Below, one piece after another: positions 1 to 10,027 of a DNA stretch of 64,000 nucleotides (positions within the stretch are counted from its first letter, which is position 1; the number at the start of each line of letters is the position of its first letter). The DNA is taken from assembly GCA_021495925.1 (NCBI GenBank), contig JAKEKT010000044.1:1-64000 (forward strand), read 5' to 3'. The position numbers were made by a program, and so were the translations under genes. The DNA comes from Diplodia intermedia. Lineage: Eukaryota > Ascomycota > Dothideomycetes > Botryosphaeriales > Botryosphaeriaceae. The notes beneath the pieces are model-generated. The model had not been told where the DNA came from, ran no database searches, and saw nothing but the letters and a program-made list of their open reading frames with translations.

Positions 1-1
1 T

Positions 2-433
2 CGCTCTTCCGCTCTCCCGATCTCCTCCTCCCCCCTAGCCGCACGCACCCACCTCCCACGCCTCACCACGCACCCCGACCCGCCCACGCCCCCCATCCCC
101 ACGCTCTTCCCGCACCTCCCCGCCCACGCCACCATCCACAACGCCTTCTTCGTGCAGACGAGCGACCAGAACCACGACCCGCGCGCCCCGGCGCACCCGC
201 CGTGGACGGCCGTCCTGTGCACGGCGCTGATCCCCGACACCGCCGGCGTGCGCTCCGTCGGCGGCGACATGTTCGAGGTGCGCGTCGGGCGTCTGGGCGA
301 TCTGCGCATCGTGCCGTATCTAAGCGCGGCGGGCGCGACGGAGGGCGAGGCCGTCATGTGGCTGTGGCGGCGCGTTGCGAATGAGGTGGTTTGGGCGCTG
401 GAGACGGGGACGGGGGGTGTTGTGGGGGCGTAG
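2..433 (+). CDS. 3' end of an unrecognised protein-coding gene (partial)
   Basis: An open frame enters from the left edge and ends at TAG 431-433, giving about 143 residues. The C-terminal part looks like real globular protein, with segments such as AVLCTALIPDTAGVRS and MFEVRVGRLGDLRIVPYLS, rich in hydrophobic residues and without low complexity. The first 30 residues are proline and threonine rich. I do not recognise the family. No start codon or upstream exon is visible, so the true gene extends beyond the window. Codon third positions are C-rich in the first 260 bases and G-rich in the last 90, as in the other core genes of this window, which supports it being expressed coding sequence. 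Confidence 0.6.
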   Translation, partial: RSSALPISSSPLAARTHLPRLTTHPDPPTPPIPTLFPHLPAHATIHNAFFVQTSDQNHDPRAPAHPPWTAVLCTALIPDTAGVRSVGGDMFEVRVGRLGDLRIVPYLSAAGATEGEAVMWLWRRVANEVVWALETGTGGVVGA

Positions 434-2755
434 GTTGTTGTGGTGGTTGTTGTGCTGCATGTAGCGTGTTTCTGGATCCGGCTGGGTTTTGGCCTGTAAG
501 CGGTTACGTCGGTGCTAGAACTGGCGGCCGTGTGGTTGGAGCTGGATGGAGATGGCGCTACTGGCGGGCTTTTTCTTCTGAGGCTGGCGGACACTGGCGA
601 CGGTGTTGCTGGTTGGCTGGCTTGGTTGGAAGATGGAGGGGGGCTGCCCTGGTGGAGGAGGGCTTACATGGACTTAATTGGCCTTTCTTCTGGTAGAAAA
701 TCTTGAAAATCACAACACATGGCACCAAGCGTGATATCTGGCATTTCTCTGTCGCGAAATGGCAATCCTTTGACCTTATCAATACTCTCTGCTACCACTC
801 CTTTCGTCTTCGCGGCAACGCCTTTGTCATCCACTTGCTCCGTCTCCATCAATGTTGCGCAGCGTCCGGTGGACGGGACATGGCCCTACTTCTCGTGCTT
901 CTCACCGGCAGAGGCGGCGGCCATGCCAGGGGAGGAACCTGTCGACAAAATTGCAGGCTCTCTCCACCGCTGGCTTGGAGATGCGGGAATCGAAGCGTAT
1001 GGCGGTGCGCTGTGCAGGCAGAACCGGTATTAAACTTGCTTGGCTGAGTCCTTGCGCGTGCACATCAGCAGTCATTATCTTGGGCGCAATAGATTCCGAT
1101 CCCTCGTATGGCAAGTATGACGCCCTTGCGAAACTTCACGTAGACTAGTCATCACGCGCATGGGCTCGCGTAGAGGCGGTGGGACTGCTGGTGTTTGCTA
1201 TTGCGGAGTCAACAGTTCGAGGCCGAGTATACCATGCTCGCAATTGCAACGTTGGCACAGCTGTTGACGAGTGCCCGGTCCCTGGCGAGATCCAGAACTC
1301 CAGCGCCGCGGTTCACAATGGCGGTGCGGCCCTCCATGGAGAATCTGGAGAGGGTACAACGTGCATGCCTCGCCATCTCCATAGACGGACTGTAGGTCGT
1401 CTGGTGCTGCTCAAAGGTGCCAGATTTCGTGACAGATCGGCACGATGGGATGGTTTGCTGCCCTATGGCCCGCCTGGCGCCGGCACGCCGTCAGAAGGGA
1501 CAGGGCCTGATATCATTTGAGGGCGAAGACAGCGGCAGTGGCAGCGGGGCAGTAGGTAGCGCCGCGAGTGACAAGGCGACTCCAACATTGGGCTACAGCG
1601 CTAGCCTCACATCCATGTGTGGTGCGGAAGCGGTCTGGTGCCGGCCGCGCAATCATCCAGCCTTTGTGTCACTGTGAGTCGCCGTGTGCTCCTCCGATAT
1701 CTTGGTGTGCGGAGTCTGCTATGCATGCCGTGGTTGCAAGAGGTCAAGGACATACGGTACGCCTAAAACACTGTTAGCACTGCTATCCTGTCCGAGCGTA
1801 GCTCTTCCTTCGTGAACGGGGCCATCAAGGCCTTCTGCCTGATTTTGCTGCCACTACCTTGTGTGACGGCGTAGCCAAACCACTCCGCCACGGCGATCGT
1901 GCTGCTGATAAGCCCTTTGGCGACGAACGAAAGGATGGAGAGCGGGAGTGGTATTTTCAGCGGGAATGGTGTGGGCGAGCGCGGCGTCGCTGGCGGAACG
2001 GTTAACCTGGCTGAAGACGAGGGTGTAGGAGCTGATGGCGCCGGGACCGAAGAAGCAGAGCGATGGAGCCGCGAGAGCCGAAGCGGGAGAGGGATCCTCT
2101 CGTCGGATGCGGCGTTCGAGTGTGGATGGAGAAGTGCGGGCTGTGAGTGGTTGTGAGCGGTCATGGAGCGCCATGGAGCGCCATGGAGCGCGCGGTGGCC
2201 AGCGGCCAGAGCCGTGATCCGCAGAGGAGAGGAAGATTACTCACAAAACTCTACAGAGTGGTTTTGAGCACAAAGGGCCTCTGAAATGTCTTCGAAGTGA
2301 GGCTCTGTCCAGGCCGGGTGTTGCAAGGCGCTCACGATCGTGTCGCTGGATAGCCGCGCCGCGCGCCGCCAGGGCAGCAGAAGAGGACGCGACGCGCCTC
2401 AACGTCGCAACTCGTAGAGCGCTTCCACAAAAGGTAGCTGAGGCTCAAGGAATCGCGGTGCAGAGCATGAGCGGACGCCATGATCGCCGCAGAGCAGCTC
2501 ACAGGCGCGTACTGTTCAAGTGGCGGGCGGCGGTCGCGGAAGCTCAACACCATGGACACAGGGTCGCGATGTGCGCACCACAACGCGGAGCCGCCGCTCA
2601 CGCTCGCTGTCCGTCACCAAGGGAGAAATTTTGCAGCACTAGGAATTGCAACCACAGACGGCGTCGTTGCGCTGATGGCGTTCTGCTCACCAAGATCACG
2701 TCTCTTCCTTGGAGCCCGGCGCAAGGCCAGGCTAACAACGAAAAGAGGAGGATTC
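434..2755. other. Intergenic stretch without a supportable gene
   Basis: Open frames on both strands are short, overlap each other and lack recognisable motifs or intron-linked continuations. The best is a minus-strand frame near 1763-2164 with a hydrophobic patch (TIAVAEWFGYAVTQ), possibly a gene relic but not convincing. A small 10-bp tandem repeat, CATGGAGCGC three times, lies at 2162-2191. Nothing else stands out. Confidence 0.5.
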
Positions 2756-2940
2756 GCGTCAGCCCCAGACAGTGCAATAGGAGCGACACCGTGACCAGTG
2801 ACGTGAGCTGAGCTCAGCGGCCACCAGCCAGTTTCCAAAAACTGGTTTAATCAAGAAAATGCCCCCGTAAGGGCGTTTTAGAGATTAAACTAAAAAGAAC
2901 AGCTACTTCACTTGATCTAAGCCAAAAGGCAAAGAGAGCT
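2756..2940 (-). ncRNA. U2 snRNA-like gene, copy A
   Basis: Read on the minus strand from about 2940, the RNA begins with the ascomycete-type U2 5' domain: CUCUCUUUGCC, then the loop-I hairpin GCCUUUUGGC and CUUAGAUCAAGUG. Further landmarks follow in U2 order: stem-loop IIa UUUUAG(UUUAAUCU)CUAAAA, a GC-rich IIb hairpin, an Sm-like site AGUUUUUGG, and stem-loop IV with loop UAUUGCACUGUCU, close to the U2 B''/A' site UAUUGCAGUACCU. Total length is about 185 nt, the usual U2 size. The branch-site recognition region, invariantly GUAGUA in known U2, reads GAAGUA here. A TATA box lies about 36 bp upstream. The intact fold argues for a functional RNA rather than a retrocopy. Ends are estimated to within a few bases. 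The family assignment is strong; whether it serves splicing is open. Confidence 0.85.
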
Positions 2941-2971
2941 GAAGAAGAAAAAGAGGGAGGAGGCGGGGGGG

Positions 2972-2979
2972 TTTATATA
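2972..2979 (-). promoter_or_regulatory. TATA box of U2-like copy A
   Basis: The minus strand reads TATATAAACCCCCC, with the TATA element about 36 bp before the inferred RNA start and a CT-rich run between. The same TATATAAACCCCCC string precedes the second U2-like gene at 53972-53979, although sequence beyond it is unrelated, so this core promoter appears conserved by selection. Confidence 0.7.
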
Positions 2980-4974
2980 CCCCCCAGGTTGGACGCACGG
3001 ACGACCCGGCAGCGGGCTGGACCCTGGGAAAGGATGTCCCTTTGGCATGGCAACGGCCCCGGCTAAGCCTAATCGGGAGGTCGGTGGAAGGAAAGGGAAG
3101 CCCGCCGGCGCTGGGCTGGCGGCGGAACGACCGTGCACGCTGGCGCGTGCCCTCTGCCGCCGACTGGGCCTGCCATTTCGGGCAGGTTCCCTCTGGGTGA
3201 GCCGGCAAGGGTGGGCAGGCGCACCGTGGACTGCCGCTCGCCAGAAGTGCGTGCGGACGGCATGGGATGCTGGACGAACTCGCTTTCTGGCCGGTAAGCC
3301 TCAGCAGCGGATGGAAAGACTCTCAGATTGGCTGACCGCTACCGCAGCTCGCCTCGTCCCTCGCGACGCGGAACTGATGTCACTCGACAGCTCCATACGT
3401 GATCTGGGTCTGATGGGGCAGCTCAACGCCTTGAACGCGCCCCGAAACCCGCGTAAACACCACGCGGTGGCGACAATCCCACCTGAAGACGTACTTGAAG
3501 CCAGGAACTGCGCTGGAGGCACATGGCATGCCCGAAGCGCCGCAAAACAGCTACTCGTCACTGACTACCTCCCAGATGAGCGCACAGCATAACATGAGAA
3601 CTAGGCGCGCAACCTGTCTCACGGAGGTCTCTTGGAATCGGCCCTGCTCAGGATTGCGCACGCTACGCTGCTACCACGGAGTAGCCTCAGCCATCTTGAC
3701 ACTCGATCAGCGTGCATATGGCTTTGACTGTCGACAATGACCGAACAATCACAGCTGGATGGGACAGAATGGTGCTGGGAGCTGGCACGTCCGTCACGGC
3801 GCGGAGCTGTGTTCGGCACCATACACGACCTGGACCTTCGTGTGCCACCCATTAATGCGCCTGCACGAGAGTCGAAAGCTACGATAGAAGCCAACTGTAC
3901 GATTCGAGCGCGTTACATGTCTGCTGCTTTCGAAGAACATACCCATGACCGCTTCGGAGAGCGCCGGCGTAGAATGTTGAACTCCACGCGTAAGCAGGAC
4001 TACAACCGTCTTTTTGAGGGAGCTTGCAGAGAATTGGGTACTCTATACTGCCATCACGGAGCGCCTTTGACCTTGCTGGGACGCGTCTGGCTTTCACGGA
4101 ATGTTTGCTAATGGCAGAATTTCCACAGGCGCTTGCAGTGAGGATACAACGTCGCCCCTGCAAACTGCGAGAGTAACTTCACATCCTCAGTCCATCAGCG
4201 CTTACTACATGGTGTGCCGCAGATGCTCAATCGAGCTCACGAGCCTGCGAAGCCTCGAAGGCCAACATTTGACATCCAGACCATCTGGTGGCAGTACACA
4301 CTGCACGGTGATATTTGACATGGCTTCCGCAGCATCAACATGGAAATAACAAGACTATTCTCAGTACAGACTCCACGCCTGTCAGCTGCAAGAACCATGT
4401 TCGGTGCTGTGTTCATACATGTGCAGAATTCGCGTCGCTCTTGCACAATGAAAGCCTGAAGCCTTTCACTACAGCCTTGAAGTGTTTTATTCTTCTTGCT
4501 TGTATTTGCACCTCCGTTCCTTGGACCGTTCGTAGCTGCAGTACCTGGCTGCCTCAGCCAGCGTTTCCCTCATCCTGCTCAAGCCACAGCAATAATTTAC
4601 GCTCCTGATAATCCTTTACGATATGACAGCCGCCCCAACGAATGACGACAACTTTACCACAATCCCAAAACGGCGGATTCTTATCCGAAATTGGTTGCCG
4701 TCCCCGCGTTTCTCGGTGTGCATTACCCCGCACGGCCGGCCGGCCGGCTCGCGTGAGTCAAGTCCAGGGATCAGCAAGATGCACTATGCTCTCTTCATGC
4801 AAGGTACCGTCATGGCCATGGAGTATATATTGGCACTACCCGAGCCTCGTGCCATGTTTTTTGTCGGCTCTTTTCGAAAATCTGACTACGCGTCATTCCG
4901 CCAAGCCAACCCCGCCATCCGGTCGTCTCCGCTCATGGTGACAAAGTATTGATTGACCTTGAGCATCAGGAAAG
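2980..4974. other. Intergenic stretch without a supportable gene
   Basis: A 181-residue plus frame at 3047-3592 overlaps long minus frames and has no family features; its arginine/alanine-rich start looks like translated GC-rich noise. Shorter frames between 3619 and 4950 conflict with each other. The last 300 bases should contain the promoter of the GH92 gene; a TATA-like GAGTATATATTGG lies near 4821-4832. Confidence 0.45.
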
Positions 4975-7900
4975 ATGACGAGAAAGAGCATGGGGAGAGC
5001 GTTTGCTTCCGCCACAGTAGGCTTGGTCTGCTGGGCGGGCGCTGAAGCACGGCTCACGGACTTTGTGGATCCTTTGATCGGAACGGTAGGACCTACGCCG
5101 GGCTCAACCATCGCGGGAGGCAACTCGTTTCCAGGCGCTGCTGTGCCGTGGGGAATGGTGAAAGCGGGCATTGACACGAGCTACCTTGGTCTCCCAGAAG
5201 GTCTGGGTAACGATTGCAATGCCGGCTACAGTCCAATCGGAAATGTGACGGCGGTGAGCCTGACGCACGTTAGCGGAACTGGAGGAGTGCCAACATGTAA
5301 GTCTGGGTCGAGAGACGCCAGGGAAGGGGAAATCCCATCACGCTGACATTCGGACAAACAGACGGTCTGATATCGCAGATGCCGCTCCTCGGCAGCCTCG
5401 ACGGCATCAACCTGGGCGACAACACCACGTACTGGCAAAACCGCACCCTCGACCAGGAAACCGCGGCCGTCGGGCACTTCTCGACGACGCTGCTGAACGG
5501 CATCAAGATCGACATAACATCAAGCAACCACTCCGCCCTGATCCGCTACACCTTCCCTCCCGCCTCCTCCTCCTCCAACACCACCGACCCCCTCCCCGCC
5601 CTCTCCCTAGACCCCTCCCCCAACACCGCCCACATCCTCATCGACCTCACCCACGTCCTCCCCGCGTGGGACTGGGACGCGCAATCCTACTCGCAAAAAT
5701 TCCACTCAGGCGCACTGCACATCATCGGCGGCGGCTCCGACGACGCCTCCTCCTCCTCCTCTCAGCCCTCCTACTCCGGCACCGCGTCCTACACGGGCGG
5801 CTGGTCGCAACCAGACATCCACACGCTGCACTTCTGCGGCAACTTCAGCAGCGCGCCCGGCAGCGCGCTGACACCCGCGGCCGCGGGCTCCATCAGCTGG
5901 CCGTACGACCCATCCATCCCGCCAGCAGACGCTCCCGTCGTGCGGCCGTACCGCGACGTGCGGGCGTCGGCGGGCGCGGGGATGGGGATCGGTGCCGTGT
6001 TCAGCTGGACGTGGGATGATGGCGGTGGCGTGGGTGCGGGGAATGGGAGCGACCAGGCGGCGGCGGCGGTGCTGGAGGCGCGGGTGGGGATTTCGTATGC
6101 GTCGAGGGCGAGGGCGTGTCGGTATGTCGAGGAGGAGTTGCCGGCGGGGAGGGGGTTTGGGGAGGTGGTGGAGAGGGCGAGGGCGGAGTGGGAGGAGAAG
6201 GTGCTGGGGAGCGTGGTGGTGGGGGACGGCGGCGGCGAGGGTGGTAATGCGACGCTGATGCGCATGCTGTATTCGGCGTTGTATCAGACCGGGCTGATGC
6301 CGACGGATAAGACGGGGGAGAATCCGTGGTGGGGGGCGGCCGAGGCGGAGGAGCCGTATTTCGACGATCACTACGTAAGTCGTTGCGGGAACATGGGGAG
6401 CTGCTGTGGTTTGGAGATCGTTGACTGACTGACCCGCCGCGCGCTCGCAGACTCTCTGGGACACGTACCGCACCACCCTCCCGCTCTACCACCTCCTCTA
6501 CACGCGCACCTACACCCGCATCGTCAAAGGCCTCCTCAACATCTTCCGCTACGAGGGCTACCTGCCGGCCGGCCGCACGGCCAACTGGAACGGGCGCGTG
6601 CAAGGCGGCACGCACGCCGACACGGTCCTCGCCGACGCCTTCGTCAAATCCGTCCGCACCCTCCCCCCCTCCTCCTCCTCCACCAACGGCAGCACCAGCA
6701 GCGTCGGCGCCGACGGCCTCCACGAACTCGCCCTCTCCCCAGCCGACTGGGCCGACGCCTACGCCGCCCTCGTCAAAGACGCCACCGTCCCGCCCATCCA
6801 CAACGCCGACCCGGTCGCCCCGGACGGCGCGACGAAAGAAGGCCGCGGCGCGCTGGCCGAGTGGCGGCGCCTCGGCCACCTCACGCGCAACCACACGCGC
6901 AGCCTGAGCCGGGGCGTCGAGTACGCGCAGAACGACTTCGCCGTGTGGAGCGTGGCGGCGGGGCTGGCAGCGCTGAACGACAGCACACTGTCCGGCGTCA
7001 TTGTCGACGCAGAGGATGCGGCGACGTGGCGCGCCCGCGCCGACTGGTGGCAGGGCCAGTGGAACCCCGGCGCCAACGCGTCGCTGGACGGCGTCGGCAC
7101 GTTCCGCGGGTTCGTGGGCGCGCGCGACGCGGATGGCGCGTGGAATTTGTCGGATTACGACCCGCGCAGCTGCGGCAAGTGTGGGTGGGCTAGTGATATA
7201 TACGAGGCCAAGGTTTGGGAGACGAGCTTTGCGGCGGCGCCGCATGATATGGCGAAGGTGGTGGAGCTGATGGGTGGGGATGAGGCGTTTTTGGATAGGC
7301 TGGATGCGAGTTTTTTGCCTGGGTTTGGGACGAGTGTTGGGGCGAATAATGATGCGGGGTCGGCGTTGTTTAATCCTGGTGAGTCGGAAGGGAAGGGAAG
7401 GGATGGATGGAGGGATTGACTGACTGACTGACGTGTGTGGCAGGCAATGAACCCTCGTTTGCGACGCCGTTCTTGTACAACTACGTGCCGGGGAACCAGT
7501 GGAAGACGGTCAACCAGTCCCGCGCCATCGTGGACACCTTCTACAGTGATGCTCGGAATGGCTATCCCGGCAACATCGACAGCGGCGCCCTTCCTTCTTG
7601 GCTCATATTCAACCTGATTGGCTTGGTGAGTGGCCCTCCAAGGCTGACATACCTCATCTGTCCCAGCGCTCGTTTTCGCCGGACATCCCGTGAAGTGCTT
7701 GGTGTAACGGCAAGGGCTGACAACTTTAACAGTACCCCATTGCTGGCCAGCCGCTCTACCTCATAGGTACCCCGCGTTTCTCCTCGCTCACACTCCGTCT
7801 CTTCGCTGGCACGCCACACGCGACATCGTTGCAAATTACGGCTGTCAACATGACAGACACGTCTTTCTACCCCCAACGTGTTACACTGAACGGACTTGCT

Positions 7901-8023
7901 CTTGACCGGGCGTGGCTGTCGCACGCGGAGATAGCAAAAGGTGGGAAGCTCGTGTTCGAGATGGGTGCCGAACCAGCGAAATGGGATGTGGGCGAGCGGC
8001 CGTGGTCACTGAGCCCGTGGTAA
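4975..8023 (+). CDS. Secreted GH92 alpha-mannosidase
   Basis: Five exons, 4975-5296, 5362-6374, 6451-7378, 7444-7625 and 7733-8023, join in frame to 911 residues. An N-terminal signal peptide (hydrophobic ASATVGLVCWAGAEA) precedes DFVDPLIGT, the hallmark start of glycoside hydrolase family 92. Other family blocks are GGNSFPGAAVPWGMV, LTHVSGTGG, the central EGYLPAGRTANWNG, NEPSFATPFLYNYVPG, and GNIDSGALPSW followed by GLYPIAGQPLYLIG, which holds the conserved aspartate of the catalytic-base region. GH92 enzymes are calcium-dependent inverting exo-alpha-mannosidases acting on N- or O-glycans, so this is probably a secreted or vacuolar mannan-trimming enzyme. Four introns use GTAAGT/GTGAGT donors and CAG acceptors. 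A serine-rich insert near residues 240-260 makes it somewhat longer than many relatives. Confidence 0.92.
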
Positions 8024-8173
8024 GGGCTGGAAAGGTTAACTCTTCACGGAGAATCAATGTACAGTAAGGAAAAAAAAATGGTTGTCTTCTACCAGTCATG
8101 TTGCCACACCCCCGTTCCATGAGGACAAAAGAGATGAAGAACCAGCTGAACACGGCCAGCAGGGCAAAAGAGC

Positions 8174-8179
8174 AAAAAA
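8174..8179 (-). terminator. RNA polymerase III terminator of tRNA-Phe
   Basis: Six T residues on the minus strand lie 45 bp beyond the discriminator base of the tRNA-Phe gene, the first run of four or more T downstream of it. This supports the gene being transcribed by Pol III. Confidence 0.6.
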
Positions 8180-8223
8180 GTAAGGCTTGTAGCCAGTCTT
8201 GGACTGGTAAGACTATCGGGTCT

Positions 8224-8385
8224 TGCAGCTTCTGTGGATCGAACACAGTACCTCCAGATACCGCACAGATGATGCTGTTGGCTGAAGTGGACTTCAGTCT
8301 GATGAGATGTTAGTGATGAGTTCTGAGGTCGTAAGACTCGATGAGTGGTACTGACCTGGCGCTCTCCCAAGTGAGCTAAAGCTGC
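8224..8385 (-). tRNA. tRNA-Phe (GAA) with a canonical intron and a second, spliceosomal-like insertion
   Basis: The mature 73 nt assemble from three pieces: 8385-8356, 8298-8292 and 8259-8224. The acceptor stem GCAGCTT/AAGCTGC pairs at all seven positions with discriminator A. The D arm is GCTC-ACTTGGGA-GAGC, the T arm CTGTG-TTCGATC-CACAG, and the variable loop AGGTA. The anticodon stem CCAGA/TCTGG and loop CTGAAGA appear only if two segments are removed. One is the normal tRNA intron at 8260-8291 (32 nt) after position 37, which contains ACTTCAG able to pair with the anticodon region, as is usual. The other is the 57-nt insertion at 8299-8355 between stem positions 30 and 31. Identity as tRNA-Phe is secure; whether the gene makes a functional tRNA depends on removal of the insertion. 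Confidence 0.93.
8299..8355 (-). other. 57-nt spliceosomal-type intron inside the tRNA-Phe anticodon stem
   Basis: On the minus strand the insertion begins GTCAGT and ends CACTAACATCTCATCAG: a 5' splice site, a fungal branch motif CACTAAC ten bases before the end, and a CAG acceptor. The exon context is CCAG|GT...CAG|A, the normal spliceosomal exon consensus, and leaves a CAG repeat at both borders. Removing it restores a perfect five-pair anticodon stem and a 73-nt tRNA. It does not sit at the position cut by tRNA splicing endonuclease, where the separate 32-nt intron is found. The signals are seen directly; removal by the spliceosome is inference. Confidence 0.7.
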
Positions 8386-8823
8386 TGATTGGATGATGGG
8401 AGAACATTGTGGCAGGTTTCTTTATGTGCGCTGCGAAAATGCGGCTCGCAAAGCGCGACGTTTGAAGAGCGAGTTGTGGGCCTCGGGATGTGTGAAGCGA
8501 GAGAGGCAAAAAATTTCCGGCCCGAACTTCGGCTTCTGCCGCAGCAGGCCTCGGACTTCCACCACGAAAACGGCGCAAAAAGAGAATACTCGAACGGAGA
8601 ACTGGTCAATCTTTGCTTTGACGCTGCAAAAGTACAGGCTATCGCACTCGCAATGTAGCGGACGTGGTTGCACTTCTTGCCGCAGCCAGCCCAGACCCCT
8701 GGAGAGCCTGAGGCCGGGACCCCTGCGTGTCCGCATCTGAAACTCCACGACCCCCCCTTTCCTGCACCACCGCAATGCTCGACGGGCAAAACGATTGGCC
8801 TCTGCAACAGAGGCAAAAGAAAC
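8386..8823. other. Spacer between tRNA genes
   Basis: No supportable gene. Open frames here are the usual by-products of tRNA flanks. On the minus strand, TTTT at 8815-8818 directly after tRNA-Ser is its likely Pol III terminator. Confidence 0.5.
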
Positions 8824-8904
8824 CGACGTTGACAAGATTCGAACTTGTGCTCCCGAAGGAAACAGATTTCTAGTCTGTCGCGATAACCACTCCGCCACAA
8901 CGCC
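8824..8904 (-). tRNA. tRNA-Ser (AGA)
   Basis: An 81-nt tRNA without an intron. The acceptor stem GGCGTTG/CAACGTC has discriminator G, as expected for serine. The anticodon stem ACAGA/TCTGT encloses CTAGAAA with anticodon AGA, reading UCU. A long variable arm (TTCCTTCGGGAGC region) marks it as class II. The T arm contains GTTCGAATC. A run of TTTT follows within ten bases. Confidence 0.95.
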
Positions 8905-10027
8905 TTCAGTTGTTTTTGATGGGTTACTCTTTGGAAAAAAGTCGTTAACATCAGACGTCAGACAGGGAGGGGGAAAGACTGGAAACCGGTCCATGGGAGA
9001 AGCAGAATCCTGTCCAAGTCAGTAGGCAAAGTTTGTGGTGGTTAACGCTTGCCTGCAACGCGGTGCGCTTGTGGAATGATTGCTTTCGGAACCGTGTGCG
9101 AGACGCTACCAAGCGAGTTGGTCGCTGTGCTGATTGGCGCAACTTTAAACAGACCTCTACCATGCTACGCCTGTCGTTCCATTACTTTTACATGTGCATC
9201 ATCGGTTGTTCATTTGCTTCTACGAAAGGTTACGTGATGCGCTGTGGCTTTCAATAAGCCCCGAAATATTCAAAAGCGCAGATGTATAAGGAGCTTTACG
9301 AGGAACCTGTTGCGGAGTTTTGGTATGCTTCATGTGAAGGACATATTTTCGATAGCATGGATGCTGATAACTTGAGCTGCCTATGGAACTATCCTGCCCA
9401 GTCTAGAAAGGGAATGGAAGTCAAGTTTCATCATTGTTCTGATAGGCCTTTTTCTTTTTCGAAGTTCTTTGTTCGCAATGATTTTTACCGTCAGCGCACT
9501 CAGCATGAACAAGTCATAGGTTAACGTGTAAGCAGCGTTTGGTCATATCACTGGCTCGATTACCGTAAGCATTACTAGAGAGTATTTCTGACCTGACGAT
9601 ATGATGCTGTGACATTGGAAACGCTGTTTGGGCGGCTTGTTTTTCAGTTCAGGGGGCAGCCGACGACGGGCAATAAACCATAGCATGCAATGAGTAAATC
9701 TTGTTCTCCAAGAAAGATCCATGACTTTCAGATCAACAAGAGCATTGTGTGACTGGTGCTACCTCCTGGATTGATGGTTGTGGGTAACGACTTCCTGGAC
9801 TGTGAGCGAAGACGGGTGAAAGAAGTGAACACTGAATGTTGAGTTCTCACCACTCACGCGCTCCAATCGTACAAACACATCGTGCGGCCGAAGAAAACCC
9901 CACTACCAGGCGGCGCCCGAGCAAACCATTGGACCCGCACGCCCGCAACCCATCCCCATCCCCCTCCACCCCGCCGAACCCTCTCCACAGCTCCACCCCT
10001 TGCACCCGCCTCCCACGCCGCCCCACC
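8905..10027. other. Intergenic stretch
   Basis: No supportable gene. An 80-codon frame from an ATG at 9282 has no paralogue, intron or motif to support it. The region is AT-richer than its surroundings from 9180 to 9780. The last 200 bases, with CT-rich and CAAC-rich sequence, are probably the 5' leader of the next gene. Confidence 0.45.

Noticed and set aside
2162..2191. Three 10-bp tandem units CATGGAGCGC
   Set aside because: Too short to interpret; probably replication slippage.
2756..2940. Interpretation of the snRNA-like element as U12 or another minor-spliceosome RNA
   Set aside because: The loop-I hairpin GCCUUUUGGC, CUUAGAUCAAGUG, and the stem-loop IV loop are specific to U2; no U12-type features were seen, and all introns here look U2-type.
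3047..3592. 181-codon plus frame beginning at an ATG
   Set aside because: Arg/Ala-rich, overlapped by minus frames, no intron signals or recognisable family; it begins within the promoter area of the U2-like gene.
5706..7245. Long minus-strand open frames (256 and 414 codons) opposite the GH92 gene
   Set aside because: They are shadows produced by GC-rich, strand-skewed codon use; translations are Arg/Pro/His-rich and the plus strand holds an unmistakable GH92 protein with matching introns.
8260..8355. Reading the tRNA at 8224-8385 as elongator tRNA-Met, because CTCAT occurs near the anticodon arm
   Set aside because: The stem cannot be closed that way without two odd insertions in the loop; removal of the 57-nt segment gives a perfect tRNA-Phe with anticodon-intron pairing.
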